In this document: positions 17,924 through 29,737 of the stretch, in pieces | How positions within the stretch are numbered: the first letter of the stretch is position 1 | Layout of the letters: the number at the start of each line of letters is the position of its first letter | Assembly (NCBI GenBank): GCA_028693055.1 | Contig: JAQUWD010000021.1 | Coordinates: 1-55,229, forward strand | Length of the DNA stretch: 55,229 bases | Direction: 5' to 3' | From: Eubacteriales bacterium | GTDB lineage: Bacteria; Bacillota; Clostridia; Christensenellales; Aristaeellaceae | The notes under the pieces: model-generated | Database searches by the model: none | Told to the model about the DNA's origin: nothing | What the model saw: only the letters and a program-made list of their open reading frames with translations | Position numbers and translations under genes: made by a program

Positions 17924-17952
17924 TTGTAACGTCAGCTTTAGCTCAGTATACT
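17924..17952 (+). promoter_or_regulatory. Promoter of the GGDEF gene
   Basis: TTGTAA, 17 bases, TATACT lies 35 bases before the ATG. The -10 hexamer is the centre of a 16-base palindrome, so the promoter is probably repressible. Confidence 0.6.
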
Positions 17953-17956
17953 GAGC
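17941..17956. promoter_or_regulatory. Perfect 16-base palindrome covering the GGDEF -10 element
   Basis: GCTCAGTATACTGAGC is its own reverse complement, and its centre is the -10 hexamer TATACT. Outer bases CTTT and AAAG extend the symmetry, with one extra base on the left. A dimeric repressor bound here would exclude RNA polymerase. No candidate regulator is adjacent. Confidence 0.55.
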
Positions 17957-17987
17957 AAAGCGCAAAGGCTAGGGAGGGAATTGAATC

Positions 17988-18986
17988 ATGCAATCGATGG
18001 CTTTTCGCGTGCCTTATCGTTTGGTACGCAATTTCAAAGCGGGCGAAGCAACCTGCCGTTCCATGATGAATGATTCTTTTCATCGGTTATTACTGGAAGA
18101 ATCTCAGATTATTTATTTTGAATACCGCCCGCTCACCGATACGCTATGTATCTCGCTTCCCGGCGCGGACGGGCAGCGGGAATGGCGCTCCGTGCATGCC
18201 ATGAATGCGTTCCTGCTAAACGCCGCCTACGTGCCCGTTGATTTACAGCAAAGCTTTCTTACCCAATGGATGAATCGAACCACGCAATCGGGGAAGGAAA
18301 GCCTTTCGCTTTGTCTGGATGTAAACGGCTGTAGTGAATATCGCTGGTACATCTGCCATTTAAACGCCCTTTGCAGCGGGCGCGGCAAGGTGGATCGGGT
18401 GATTGGCTATCTGCGTGACGTGCATGGAGAAAGAGAGAACGAGCAAAAGCTACGCGCGATCCAGCACGAGAAACAGCATTTAGAGGAAAGGGCTACCTTG
18501 GACGCGGTAACTGGGCTACTGAACCGGGGAACGCTGGAGGAACGAGCCTATGAGCTGCTCTGCGACAGCGTTTGCTCCAGCTATTTCTTTATTTTTGATA
18601 TTGACAATTTTAAAGCCATTAACGACAGTGCCGGTCACTGCGAGGGCGACCGAGTGCTGCGCGAGGTGGCGAACGTGCTTAGACAATATACGCGTTCTTA
18701 CGATCTAGTGGGACGAATCGGCGGCGATGAATTTGTAGCCTTATTGGGCGGTTTAGCATCGCCGGATGCGGCGCGGGAACGGGCGAACATGATTCTTCGG
18801 GCAATCTGTGAAATCAAAAGCCCCGCCGCAGGGCAGGGCGATTCGTTTGTGAGCTTATCGGTTGGGATTGCAGCGTCGGTTCCGGGCCGCTGCCGCAGCT
18901 ATCAAGCGCTCTATAATGCGGCGGATCAAGCCCTCTACCAAGCCAAAAAGCTGGGAAAGAACTGCTGCTGCATAGAAAATGGCTAA
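17988..18986 (+). CDS. Diguanylate cyclase with N-terminal PAS-like domain
   Basis: A 332-residue soluble protein. Residues 35-150 look like a PAS-type sensor (the segment YICHLNAL...IGYLRDVHGERE is a usual PAS end). A short helical linker (150-170) leads to a complete GGDEF domain. Metal and GTP residues are seen in FDIDNFKAINDSAGH, and the active loop is GGDEF (245-249). The inhibitory site R236-S-Y-D239 lies exactly five residues before GGDEF, so product inhibition by c-di-GMP is expected. It should make c-di-GMP from two GTP. There are no transmembrane segments. The ATG follows GGGAGGG. It converges with pyrI, with three bases between the stops and no terminator. Confidence 0.92.
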   Translation: MQSMAFRVPYRLVRNFKAGEATCRSMMNDSFHRLLLEESQIIYFEYRPLTDTLCISLPGADGQREWRSVHAMNAFLLNAAYVPVDLQQSFLTQWMNRTTQSGKESLSLCLDVNGCSEYRWYICHLNALCSGRGKVDRVIGYLRDVHGERENEQKLRAIQHEKQHLEERATLDAVTGLLNRGTLEERAYELLCDSVCSSYFFIFDIDNFKAINDSAGHCEGDRVLREVANVLRQYTRSYDLVGRIGGDEFVALLGGLASPDAARERANMILRAICEIKSPAAGQGDSFVSLSVGIAASVPGRCRSYQALYNAADQALYQAKKLGKNCCCIENG

Positions 18987-18989
18987 CAC

Positions 18990-19412
18990 TCAGCCGCGTT
19001 TATAGGCGGTTTCGCAGTAATGGCAGCGGTACACCCGTTTTTCCCGGTCTGCCAAGAAAAAAATCTGGTCCAGCTCCTGCTCGGTCTGGGTGATGCAGCG
19101 GGGATTCTTGCATTTCATGACGTTGATCACCTGATCGGGCATTTCCAGCTGTTTCTTTTCCACCCGTTTCCCGTCCTTGATGACATTGACGGTTACATCC
19201 GGGTCGATATATCCTAGCATTTCCCAATCGACGCTAATCAGCTGGTCAATCTTGATGATATCCTTTTTGCCCATGCGCTGGGATTTCACGTTTTTAATAA
19301 TGGCTACGGAGCAATCCAATTGATCCAGCTTTAGGTAGCGGTACAGCTCCATACTGCGTCCGGCGTGGATATGGTCGATCACATAACCGTTTTGAATACT
19401 GTCAATATTCAT
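18990..19412 (-). CDS. pyrI: Aspartate carbamoyltransferase regulatory chain
   Basis: A 140-residue PyrI. The N-terminal allosteric domain (residues 1-95) reads [13 protein letters not shown] and [17 protein letters not shown]; the C-terminal zinc domain has four cysteines (C101, C106, C130, C133) that bind zinc and contact PyrB. It confers nucleotide control on aspartate carbamoyltransferase. Its ATG overlaps the pyrB stop by four bases, so the two chains are translationally coupled. It is the last gene of the pyrimidine block. Confidence 0.95.
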   Translation of the reverse strand: MNIDSIQNGYVIDHIHAGRSMELYRYLKLDQLDCSVAIIKNVKSQRMGKKDIIKIDQLISVDWEMLGYIDPDVTVNVIKDGKRVEKKQLEMPDQVINVMKCKNPRCITQTEQELDQIFFLADREKRVYRCHYCETAYKRG

Positions 19413-20326
19413 GCCTTTACCTCCAACAGCTTCATCAAAAGCGCTTCCCGGATAAACTTTCCGTACAGCATCTGCTTAAAGTAGCAGGCTCTGGGGTCGC
19501 TATCCACCGAACGGCTGATCTCGTTGACTCTGGGCAGCGGATGCATTACGCACAAATCCTTACGCGCCATTGCCATTTTTTCCGTATCTAGGATGTAGCT
19601 ATCCTTCAATCGTACATAATCCGCTTCGTTGAAGAAGCGCTCCCGCTGCACGCGGGTCATGTACAGGATATCCAGCGTGCCAATGACGTCCTCCAGACGC
19701 TCCACCTCCGTAAAGCTGACCTTATCCCGCTGCAAGTTTTCGCGCAGGTATTCGGGAACACTTAGTTCCTTAGGCGAAATCAACACGAAGCGAATGCTTT
19801 TATATCGGCACATCGCGCTCATGAGGCTATGCACGGTGCGCCCAAATTGCAAATCGCCGCACAGGCCCACCACCAGCTGATTCAGTCGCCCCTTTTCCTT
19901 ACGGATTGTCAGCAAATCGGTGAGGGTCTGGGTTGGGTGGTTATGCCCGCCGTCGCCCGCATTGATAATCGGCACAGGGCATACTGACGCTGCTGCCATA
20001 GGCGCGCCCTCCTTGGGATGGCGCATCGCGATAATATCCGCGTAGCAGGCCACGGTGCGCACGGTATCGCACACGCTCTCGCCCTTGGTTGCGCTGGAGC
20101 TGGATGCCTCGGAAAAGCCCAGCACATTGCCGCCCAGCTCCATCATCGCCGCCTCGAAGGACAGTCTTGTCCGTGTGCTTGGCTCAAAAAACAAGGTAGC
20201 AAGCTTCTTATGCCGCATACAGTCCTGATACTTCTCCGGCGTTTTCATAATATCATCCGCTTGATCCATCAATTCGTCAATTTCTTCCATGCTCAAATCC
20301 GTAATATTCAGCAAATGACGTGGCAT
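19409..20326 (-). CDS. pyrB: Aspartate carbamoyltransferase catalytic chain
   Basis: A 305-residue catalytic chain. The carbamoyl-phosphate site is seen in [12 protein letters not shown], and other active-site stretches are [44 protein letters not shown] and [10 protein letters not shown]. It joins carbamoyl phosphate and aspartate in the second step of pyrimidine synthesis. The ATG of MPRHLLN is eight bases after GAGAGG; a longer reading would run into the upstream repeat array. The gene lies downstream of 564 bases of repeats that separate it from pyrE. It is unclear whether it is read from the main pyr promoter or from one within the repeats. Confidence 0.96.
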   Translation of the reverse strand: MPRHLLNITDLSMEEIDELMDQADDIMKTPEKYQDCMRHKKLATLFFEPSTRTRLSFEAAMMELGGNVLGFSEASSSSATKGESVCDTVRTVACYADIIAMRHPKEGAPMAAASVCPVPIINAGDGGHNHPTQTLTDLLTIRKEKGRLNQLVVGLCGDLQFGRTVHSLMSAMCRYKSIRFVLISPKELSVPEYLRENLQRDKVSFTEVERLEDVIGTLDILYMTRVQRERFFNEADYVRLKDSYILDTEKMAMARKDLCVMHPLPRVNEISRSVDSDPRACYFKQMLYGKFIREALLMKLLEVKA

Positions 20327-20345
20327 CAACCAAACCTCTCTTCCC

Positions 20346-20717
20346 CCAAAGGGTTGCACCCTTTGGAAACCTGCCAAGGGCTATGCCCTTGACCCGCCAT
20401 TGTTCATGGGGCGTGGGCGGGGAAAACCGGCGCTTACGCCCGCGCTGCTCCAAAGGGTTGCACCCTTTGGAAACCTGCCAAGGGCTATGCCCTTTACCCG
20501 TTATTGTTCATGGGGTGTGGGTGGGGACAACTGGCACTTACGCCCAAGCTGCTCCAAAGGGTTGCACCCTTTGGAAACCTGCCAAGGGCTATGCCCTTGA
20601 CCCGTTATTGTTCATGGGGTGTGGGTGGGGACAACCGGCGCTTACGCCCAAGCTGCTCCAAAGGGTTGCACCCTTTGGAAACCTGCCAGGGGCTATGCCC
20701 TTGACCCGCCATTGGAC
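20346..20717. repeat. 104-bp tandem repeat array, about 3.6 copies, between pyrE and pyrB
   Basis: Units begin at 20346, 20450, 20554 and 20658, an exact period of 104 bases; the fourth is cut short near 20717. Each unit holds two perfect hairpins: CCAAAGGG/CCCTTTGG around TTGCA, and AAGGG/CCCTT around CTATG. The copies differ by a few substitutions, most of them outside the hairpins. Open reading frames across the array only reflect its lack of stops. There is no gene in it. On the pyr transcript it would form at least eight consecutive stem-loops. Confidence 0.95.
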
Positions 20718-20748
20718 ATACGGCCAACACACGCACCCCTCCACGCGA

Positions 20749-20946
20749 GCCTGACGGCCTATTGCCGTCAGGCAGTCTCGAGGGAAACCACCCCCAAGAT
20801 CACTCCCCCCTGCGCGGCTCTGCCGCGCAGTCCGCCGGGCGCAGCCCAACGCCGTCAGGCAGTCTCGAGGGAGACCATCCCCACCATCACTCACCCCTGC
20901 GCGGCTGAAGCCGCGCAGTCTGGGATGCAGGGGCTCAGCCCCTGCC
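20749..20946. repeat. GC-rich hairpin mosaic with two ~70-bp direct repeats, reaching into pyrE
   Basis: Two related units begin at 20764 and 20851 (87 bases apart); each starts with GCCGTCAGGCAGTCTCGAGG and ends in a hairpin of the type CTGCGCGGC/GCCGCGCAG (20811-20830 and 20896-20919). The first unit is also flanked by a GCCTGACGGC/GCCGTCAGGC stem (20749-20773). A last perfect hairpin, GCAGGGGCT/AGCCCCTGC, lies at 20927-20945. The right end of this block encodes the last residues and stop codon of PyrE. The family differs from the 104-bp array next to it. Confidence 0.85.
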
Positions 20947-21553
20947 CTGCTGTGTCGCGGAATTGGAGGAGGAGGGGTTCTTGCTCGGGCTTGATGTAGT
21001 GCTCTTCGACGGCTACTTTGGCGAGAACGTCTAGGTTAGATAGGCTGACGTTTTGGACGTGAGCGGCTTCTAGACGATCAATGCCTTTTTGCATGCCGTA
21101 GGTAAAGATGCTGACGATGCCGAGAACGTCCGCACCGGCTTGACGTAGAACGTCAACGACCTCAAGGACGCTGCCGCCGGTAGAGATTAGGTCCTCGACA
21201 ATGACGACCTTTTGACCGGGCTCTAGCTTGCCTTCGATTTGGTTGCCCCGGCCGTGATCCTTTGCCCCGCCGCGGACATAGCCCATGGGTAGGTTCATGA
21301 GATGAGCCACAATGGCGGCGTGGGCGATGCCTGCGGTAGAGGTGCCCATAAGGACTTCAACGTCTGGATATTCTTTTTCGATGACCTTGGCAAGGCTTTC
21401 CTCAATAAGGGTGCGTACCTTGGGTGCGGTCAAGGTTAGACGGTTGTCGCAATAGATGGGGCTTTTGATGCCGCTGGCCCAAGTAAAGGGATCGTCGGGA
21501 CGTAGAAAAACCGCGCCGATGGATAGTAAGGCTTTAGCAATTTTTTTCTTCAT
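20891..21553 (-). CDS. pyrE: Orotate phosphoribosyltransferase
   Basis: A 220-residue enzyme that adds ribose-5-phosphate from PRPP to orotate. The PRPP-binding motif [13 protein letters not shown] is clear, as are GVKSP-like [12 protein letters not shown] and [30 protein letters not shown] forms the catalytic loop with lysine. The last 18 or so residues (from GQGLSPC) are encoded by a hairpin repeat, not by conserved PyrE sequence, so the natural end of the protein was probably just before it. It follows pyrF by 22 bases with its own AGGAGG-type site. Confidence 0.95.
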   Translation of the reverse strand: MKKKIAKALLSIGAVFLRPDDPFTWASGIKSPIYCDNRLTLTAPKVRTLIEESLAKVIEKEYPDVEVLMGTSTAGIAHAAIVAHLMNLPMGYVRGGAKDHGRGNQIEGKLEPGQKVVIVEDLISTGGSVLEVVDVLRQAGADVLGIVSIFTYGMQKGIDRLEAAHVQNVSLSNLDVLAKVAVEEHYIKPEQEPLLLQFRDTAGQGLSPCIPDCAASAAQG

Positions 21554-21575
21554 GGAAATATCCTCCTTATGTTGG

Positions 21576-23943
<2,368 letters not shown>

Positions 23944-23958
23944 GAGGCGCTCCTTTCG

Positions 23959-26900
23959 TCAGTCGCTGTCGATGGTAGAAATGCCCAAGGTAATTTCCTC
24001 CAATACCTCAAGCAGCACCTTCACCGTGTCCAGCGCGGTGAACATGGTTACATTGTTTTCCACGGCGCAGCGGCGGATTTTTGCGCCGTCGGTGTCGTGG
24101 CTGGTGCTGCCCGGGTCCCGGGTGTTGATGACGTAATTGACATGCCCCTGACGTAGCGAGGTCAGGATTTCCTCGCTGCCCTCGCTTAGCTTTTTCCGTA
24201 CCTTGGTGCGTAAGCCGTGCTGCTTCAAAAATTCGGCTGTGCCGCCGGTGGCTTCGATGTTAAAGCCCATTTCATAAAAGCGGCGAATAAGCGGCAGGGC
24301 TTCCTGTTTGTCCTGGTCGGCAATGGTGACGAAGATGGTACCGTAATTGGCTACGTTCATGCCTGAGGACTGCATGGCCTTGTAGAGGGCGCGGGTCAGC
24401 TTGCGATCGTAGCCAATGGCTTCACCGGTGGATTTCATTTCCGGGCTTAGGTATGCGTCCATGCCGCGCAGCTTTGAAAAGCTGAAGGCAGGGGCTTTGA
24501 CGTACCATTTACTGCGCTCCGGGGCGATTACGTCGGTAATGCCCTGCTGGTGGAGGCTTTCACCTAGCATGACGCGAGTGGCGATATCCGCCAGAGGTAC
24601 GCCGGTGGATTTGCTTAGGAAGGGTACCGTGCGGGAGGAACGGGGGTTGACCTCGATGACGAATACATTGTCCTGCTTATCCACAATAAACTGGATGTTA
24701 TAAAGCCCGATCATGCCGATGCCAAGCCCAAGCCGCACTGTGTAATCAATGATGGTCTGGCGGGCCTTTTCACTGACGCTGAAGGTGGGGTAGACGCTGA
24801 TGCTGTCGCCGCTGTGGATGCCTGTGCGCTCCACATGCTCCATCACGCCGGGAATATAGACGTTTTCACCGTCGCAGACCGCGTCAGTTTCCAGCTCCTT
24901 GCCAATGATGTAATGATCGACCAGCACGGGCTGATCCACGTCAAGCGCCACGGCGGTTTTGAGGTAGTGACGCAAACCCGCCTCGTCGTTGACAATCTGC
25001 ATGGCGCGACCGCCCAGCACATAGCTGGGCCGCACCAACACCGGGTATCCCACCCGGGCGGCTACCTGAACGCCGGCTTCGATGTCGGTGACGGCTTCGC
25101 CGTTGGGTTGAGGAATGCCCAGCTCCACCATCACCTTTTCAAAGGCGTCCCGGTTTTCGGCTCGGTTGATGGCTTCCACGCCGGTGCCGATGATTTTGAC
25201 GCCCATGGAATGGAGCCCCTCCGCCAGATTGATGGCGGTTTGCCCGCCAAGACTGACCACCACGCCCATGGGCTTTTCCAGCTCCACGATGTTCATCACG
25301 TCCTCGATGGTGAGGGGCTCGAAATACAGCTTGTCGCTGGTGGTATAGTCGGTGGAGACGGTCTCGGGGTTGTTATTGATGATAATGGCTTCATACCCCG
25401 CCTGACGAATGGTCCAGATGGCGTGAACGGTGGAATAGTCAAACTCCACGCCCTGCCCGATGCGGATGGGGCCGGAGCCCAGCACGATGATTTTTTTGCG
25501 GGAGGAAACGACGCTTTCGTTTTCCTGCTCATAGGTGGAGTAGAAGTAGGGGACGTAGCTGTCAAACTCGCTGGCGCAGGTATCGATCATTTTATAAACC
25601 GGCGTTAGCTTTTCCTGCTGCCGCAGACGGAAAACCTCCTGCTGCGTCATTCCCCAGCACTGAGCGATATATTTGTCGCTGACGCCCATACGCTTGGCTT
25701 GATACAGCACGCTTTTGTCCTGCTTGCCCGCCTTGAGCACCGGCTCAAAGTCCACGATTTTTTTAATCTTTTCCAGAAAGAACATGTCGATTTTGGTTTC
25801 GTCGTAGATGAGGCCCAAATCCACGCCGTTGCGGATCAATTGAGCGATGGCGAAAAGTCGATCGTCGGTGCCGTCGTGCACATAGGCCAGTAGCTCGTCG
25901 TTGGAGGTTTCATCGAACTTGGACATGTATAGGTGGCAAACGCCGATTTCCAGCGAGCGGATGGCCTTAAGCAGGCTTTCCTCCAAGGTGCGGCCTACGC
26001 TCATGACCTCGCCGGTGGCCTTCATCTGAGTGCTTAGCTTGTTGCTGGCCCCTTCCAGCTTGTCAAAGGGGAACCGGGCGATTTTGCTGACCACATAATC
26101 CAGCGCCGGTTCAAAGCTGGCAGGGGTGTTGGCTAACGGGATTTCCTCCAAATGCATGCCGACGGCTACCTTGGCGGAAACACGAGCGATGGGGTAACCG
26201 CTGGCTTTGCTGGCCAGTGCGGAGGAACGGGACACCCGGGGGTTGACCTCGATGAGGTAGTATTGGAAGCTGTAAGGGTCAAGGGCGAACTGGACATTGC
26301 AGCCGCCCTCAATTTTCAGGGCGCGGATGAGCTTTAGCGCACTGTCCCGGAGCATCTGATACTCTTTGTTGGTCAGGGTTTGGCTGGGGCAGACCACCAC
26401 GCTGTCGCCTGTGTGCACGCCCACCGGGTCAATGTTTTCCATATTGCAGATGGTAATGGCGGTATCATTGTGATCCCGCATGACCTCGTATTCAATTTCC
26501 TTATAGCCTTTAATGCTTTTTTCAACCAGCACCTGATGCACTGGGGAGAGCTTGAGGGCGTGCTTGCAAAGCTCTCGCATTTCGTCCTCGTCATCGGCAA
26601 AGCCGCCGCCAGTGCCGCCAAGGGTAAAGGCAGGGCGAAGCACCACGGGATAGCCAATCTCCTGCGCCGCCTTTAAGCCTTCCTCAATGGTGGTTGCGAT
26701 GGTGGAGGGCAGCACCGGCTCGCCCAGACGCTGGCAAAGCTCCTTGAATTTTTCACGATCCTCAGCCATGTCGATGGAATCAAAGCTGGTACCGAGAATC
26801 TCCACTTGGCATTCATCCAGCACACCCTTTTTTTGCAGCTGCATGGCTAGATTTAAACCTGTCTGACCGCCGAGACCGGGAAGAATCGCGTCGGGACGTT

Positions 26901-27141
26901 CGTAGCGCAGAATTTTCGCGACGTATTCCAGCGTTAAGGGCTCCATATAGACCTTGTCGGCGATGTGCGTGTCGGTCATGATGGTGGCGGGGTTGGAGTT
27001 CACCAGAATGACCTCGTAGCCTTCTTCCCGGAGTGCCAAGCAGGCTTGAGTGCCCGCGTAATCGAACTCTGCCGCCTGCCCGATGACGATGGGGCCAGAG
27101 CCGATGACTAGTACGCTGTGGATGTCTGTGCGCTTAGGCAT
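23959..27141 (-). CDS. carB: Carbamoyl-phosphate synthase large chain
   Basis: A 1060-residue protein of full family length. It has two homologous ATP-grasp halves: one starts [21 protein letters not shown] (about residue 10) and the other [20 protein letters not shown] (about residue 550). Matching PLVRPSY/VVLRPAF and EVNPR elements occur in each, and a C-terminal allosteric MGS-like domain contains [10 protein letters not shown]. It makes carbamoyl phosphate from ammonia, bicarbonate and two ATP. The start overlaps the end of carA by eight bases. Its product feeds pyrB here; with only one CPSase visible, arginine synthesis may share it. Confidence 0.97.
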   Translation of the reverse strand: MPKRTDIHSVLVIGSGPIVIGQAAEFDYAGTQACLALREEGYEVILVNSNPATIMTDTHIADKVYMEPLTLEYVAKILRYERPDAILPGLGGQTGLNLAMQLQKKGVLDECQVEILGTSFDSIDMAEDREKFKELCQRLGEPVLPSTIATTIEEGLKAAQEIGYPVVLRPAFTLGGTGGGFADDEDEMRELCKHALKLSPVHQVLVEKSIKGYKEIEYEVMRDHNDTAITICNMENIDPVGVHTGDSVVVCPSQTLTNKEYQMLRDSALKLIRALKIEGGCNVQFALDPYSFQYYLIEVNPRVSRSSALASKASGYPIARVSAKVAVGMHLEEIPLANTPASFEPALDYVVSKIARFPFDKLEGASNKLSTQMKATGEVMSVGRTLEESLLKAIRSLEIGVCHLYMSKFDETSNDELLAYVHDGTDDRLFAIAQLIRNGVDLGLIYDETKIDMFFLEKIKKIVDFEPVLKAGKQDKSVLYQAKRMGVSDKYIAQCWGMTQQEVFRLRQQEKLTPVYKMIDTCASEFDSYVPYFYSTYEQENESVVSSRKKIIVLGSGPIRIGQGVEFDYSTVHAIWTIRQAGYEAIIINNNPETVSTDYTTSDKLYFEPLTIEDVMNIVELEKPMGVVVSLGGQTAINLAEGLHSMGVKIIGTGVEAINRAENRDAFEKVMVELGIPQPNGEAVTDIEAGVQVAARVGYPVLVRPSYVLGGRAMQIVNDEAGLRHYLKTAVALDVDQPVLVDHYIIGKELETDAVCDGENVYIPGVMEHVERTGIHSGDSISVYPTFSVSEKARQTIIDYTVRLGLGIGMIGLYNIQFIVDKQDNVFVIEVNPRSSRTVPFLSKSTGVPLADIATRVMLGESLHQQGITDVIAPERSKWYVKAPAFSFSKLRGMDAYLSPEMKSTGEAIGYDRKLTRALYKAMQSSGMNVANYGTIFVTIADQDKQEALPLIRRFYEMGFNIEATGGTAEFLKQHGLRTKVRKKLSEGSEEILTSLRQGHVNYVINTRDPGSTSHDTDGAKIRRCAVENNVTMFTALDTVKVLLEVLEEITLGISTIDSD

Positions 27142-28234
27142 TTTCCTTCGCCTCCTTCATCATGTCGATAAACCGTCCGAAAAGGTAGGAACTGTCCTGC
27201 GGGCCGGGAGCGCTTTCCGGGTGGTACTGTACGGAGAAGATGCGATCCTCTACGCACTCCACGCCCTCGGCTGTGCCGTCCAGCAGGTTCTGATGGGTCA
27301 GCACAAGGCCGGTGCCATCCAGTGATTTCTCGTCCACCGCAAAGCTGTGGTTCTGGCTGGTGATTTCCACCTTGCCTGTTTTCAGGTTTCGCACAGGGTG
27401 ATTGCCTCCGCGATGGCCAAACTTCATTTTGTAGGTTTTTGCACCGGCAGCAAGGCAGATCATTTGGTGGCCCAGACAGATGCCGAAGATGGGCAGCTTG
27501 CCCCGCAGAGCTTTGACGGCTTGAATGACCGGCTTTACGTCCTCCGGGTCGCCGGGGCCGTTGCTTAAAAACAGGCCGTCAGGCTTGAAGCTTAGGATGG
27601 TTTCGGCGGGGGTGTCGTAGGGCACCACGGTCACGTTACAGCCGTAACGGTTCAGCATGCGCACGATGTTGAGCTTGATGCCGCAGTCCACCGCTACCAC
27701 GTTGTAGACGGGGTTGGGGGTACGGGCGTACCATTTTTTCTTACAGCTGACCCGGCTGACAAAATCCGTTGGAAGCTGATAGGCCTTGATCTTGGCAAGG
27801 GCCTCCTCTACCGGGGTGGAGCCGTCGCAGATCAAGCCCCGTTGCGCGCCCTCGTTGCGGATGATGCGGTTGATACGGCGGGTGTCCACGCCCTCAAGAC
27901 CGGGAATGCCGTTTTCCTCCAAAAGCTCGCCTAGGGTTTTGGTGTAACGGAAGTTGCTGGGCGCGTCGCAATACTCTCGGACGATCAACGCGGTCATGGT
28001 GGGAATTCTGGTTTCGGAATCCTCGTCTGTAATGCCATAGTTGCCGATCAAGGGATAGGTCATCACAACGCCCTGCCCTGTATAGCTGGGATCGGTAACG
28101 ATTTCCTGATAGCCCACCATGGAGGTGTTAAATACCAGCTCGCACAGCGCATCCTTACCCGAGCCAAAGCCCGTGCCCCGGTGCGTCGTGCCGTTTTCCA
28201 TTACCAGCATCCGTTCCTTTTTCATCTCTGCCAT
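27134..28234 (-). CDS. carA: Carbamoyl-phosphate synthase small chain
   Basis: A 366-residue glutamine amidotransferase subunit. The N-terminal domain contains [28 protein letters not shown], and the class I glutaminase domain has the catalytic cysteine in GICLGHQ and the His-Glu pair in [11 protein letters not shown]. It releases ammonia from glutamine for CarB. The ATG at 28234 is nine bases after GGGAGG and overlaps the pyrC end by 13 bases; a second ATG three codons on is possible. It is the second gene of the pyr operon. Confidence 0.96.
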   Translation of the reverse strand: MAEMKKERMLVMENGTTHRGTGFGSGKDALCELVFNTSMVGYQEIVTDPSYTGQGVVMTYPLIGNYGITDEDSETRIPTMTALIVREYCDAPSNFRYTKTLGELLEENGIPGLEGVDTRRINRIIRNEGAQRGLICDGSTPVEEALAKIKAYQLPTDFVSRVSCKKKWYARTPNPVYNVVAVDCGIKLNIVRMLNRYGCNVTVVPYDTPAETILSFKPDGLFLSNGPGDPEDVKPVIQAVKALRGKLPIFGICLGHQMICLAAGAKTYKMKFGHRGGNHPVRNLKTGKVEITSQNHSFAVDEKSLDGTGLVLTHQNLLDGTAEGVECVEDRIFSVQYHPESAPGPQDSSYLFGRFIDMMKEAKENA

Positions 28235-29481
28235 ACCGCTTTTCCTCCCACTACTGTCATTTCACAACGCCCCTGAACCCGCATGCCCGCAAAGGGGGTG
28301 GAGCGGCCCATAGACGCGAAGGTTGAGGGGTCGATTTCGTAGGTTTCCGTGAGATCAAAAATCGCGTAGTCGATAGGGTTATCCATGCTGCGTTCCGGCA
28401 GACCGAAGCGCTTGCGGGGCGCGTCCGTCATCGCTGTCAATATCCGCTCAAGGGGCGCGATTCCCGGCTTCACAAGCCCGGTATACAACGCAGGAAAGGC
28501 ACATTCCAAGCCTACCACGCCCATCAGGCTTTTTTCCAGCCCGCGGCTTTTTTCCTCGGCGCTGTGGGGGGCGTGGTCGGTGGCGATGATATCAATGGTT
28601 CCGTCCAAAAGTCCGGCGATTAATGCGTCTCGATCTTCTTTGCTCCGCAGGGGCGGGTTCATTTTAAAGCGTCCGTCCTCCTGCAGGTCGTCGTCGCACA
28701 AAAGCAAGTAGTGCGGGGCGGTCTCACAGGTAACGTCTACGCCCTCGCGCTTGGCCTGACGAATCAGCGCTACGCTTTCCTTTGTGGAAACGTGACAGAC
28801 ATGATAGCGGCAGCCGGTTTCCTTGGCGAGGTGCAGATCGCGTTTCACCTGACCCCATTCGCTTTCGCTGGAAATACCTCTGTGACCGTGAGCCTTGGCG
28901 TAGTCGCCGTCGTGGATATAGCCGCCGTTCAGCAGCGCGTTATCCTCGCAATGGGCGGCTAGCAGTCCGCCGAATTTTGCAATGGCCTCCATAGCGGCGC
29001 GCATGGTGCTTTCACTTTGCACGCCCCTGCCGTCGTCGGAAAAGGCGATTACCTGCTCTTTGAAGGCTTCGTAGTCGCAAAGCGTTCCCTCGCCCTTTTG
29101 CCCCATGGTGATACAACCGTAGGGATAAACGGGAATCAGGGCGGTTCGGTCAATTTGATCCTGCTGCACCTTTACGTGCTCCGGGCTGTCCGGCGGAGGG
29201 TTCAGGTTCGGCATGGCGCACACCGCTGTATAACCGCCGCGGGCGGCTGCCGCTGTGCCGGTTAAAAGGGTCTCCTTATAAAAAAATCCCGGCTCTCGAA
29301 GATGTACATGAACATCAACAAGACCCGGCGTTACTAGCTTACTAGCTAATGGAAAATGAGAAAACAACTCGCCCGTCGGCAAGGATGAAATACGAAGCGT
29401 GCCATCGGTTGTATAGGTTACATCTCGTCTGGCGAGCGTTCCTTGATTGAACACCATCGCGCTGTGTAACGCCGTTAGCAA
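28222..29481 (-). CDS. pyrC: Dihydroorotase, type I
   Basis: A 419-residue class I dihydroorotase of the amidohydrolase fold. Zinc ligands appear in DVHVHLREPG, AAHCEDNAL, HVCHVS and the catalytic aspartate in IATDHAPHS; NPPLR is the substrate loop. It cyclises carbamoyl aspartate. The start is uncertain: a TTG at 29481 has GGAG eight bases before it, while the first in-frame ATG (MVFNQG) has no binding site and would shorten a normal N-terminal beta-sandwich. I use the TTG. It is the first gene of the pyr operon, which then runs to pyrE. Confidence 0.93.
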   Translation of the reverse strand: MLTALHSAMVFNQGTLARRDVTYTTDGTLRISSLPTGELFSHFPLASKLVTPGLVDVHVHLREPGFFYKETLLTGTAAAARGGYTAVCAMPNLNPPPDSPEHVKVQQDQIDRTALIPVYPYGCITMGQKGEGTLCDYEAFKEQVIAFSDDGRGVQSESTMRAAMEAIAKFGGLLAAHCEDNALLNGGYIHDGDYAKAHGHRGISSESEWGQVKRDLHLAKETGCRYHVCHVSTKESVALIRQAKREGVDVTCETAPHYLLLCDDDLQEDGRFKMNPPLRSKEDRDALIAGLLDGTIDIIATDHAPHSAEEKSRGLEKSLMGVVGLECAFPALYTGLVKPGIAPLERILTAMTDAPRKRFGLPERSMDNPIDYAIFDLTETYEIDPSTFASMGRSTPFAGMRVQGRCEMTVVGGKAVWQR

Positions 29482-29532
29482 GTGCACCGCTCCTTTCAGC
29501 GAATAGAGTGATACTCTAAGATTCAACTATAT

Positions 29533-29561
29533 ATTTTGCATAAAGCGGGGGCCTTTGTCAA
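29533..29561 (-). promoter_or_regulatory. Probable promoter of the pyr operon
   Basis: The minus strand reads TTGACA, 17 bases, CAAAAT, about 55 bases before the pyrC start. The -35 is perfect and the -10 is weak. The leader is short, and no PyrR-type attenuator is evident. Confidence 0.5.
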
Positions 29562-29662
29562 GAGGGAGAAAACAAGAAAAACAATCGCCGCCGATTTAAG
29601 TACCAAAAGAAACAACAAAGAAACAAGAAGCGGGTGGATTGGCTCAGCGCTCTGACCGACAC

Positions 29663-29691
29663 TTGCATATCTTGTCAAATTGGGGTACAAT
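29663..29691 (+). promoter_or_regulatory. Promoter of the GNAT gene cluster
   Basis: TTGCAT, 17 bases, TACAAT lies about 46 bases before the first gene. It is divergent from the pyr promoter. Confidence 0.7.
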
Positions 29692-29701
29692 ATCTTGTAC
29701 C
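29684..29701. promoter_or_regulatory. Inverted repeat covering the GNAT promoter -10
   Basis: GGTACAATATCTTGTACC has perfect 7-base arms around four bases. It overlaps the -10 hexamer and the expected start site, as an operator for a dimeric repressor would. No regulator gene is adjacent. Confidence 0.5.
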
Positions 29702-29737
29702 ATGTAAGGGAATTGCTTATTTTGCAGTTCGGAAAGG

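Noticed and set aside
20346..20717. Possible CRISPR array
   Set aside because: The whole 104-base unit repeats, with no unique spacers between short repeats, and no cas genes are near.
20320..20754. Open reading frame with repeating peptide [13 protein letters not shown] across the repeat array
   Set aside because: The unit is 104 bases, so the same peptide appears in all frames in turn; there is no ribosome binding site and the frame only reflects lack of stops in GC-rich hairpin DNA.
24814..25608. A 264-codon plus-strand frame inside carB
   Set aside because: It lies wholly opposite the conserved CarB sequence, has the His/Gly/Asp-rich look of antisense frames and no start signal.
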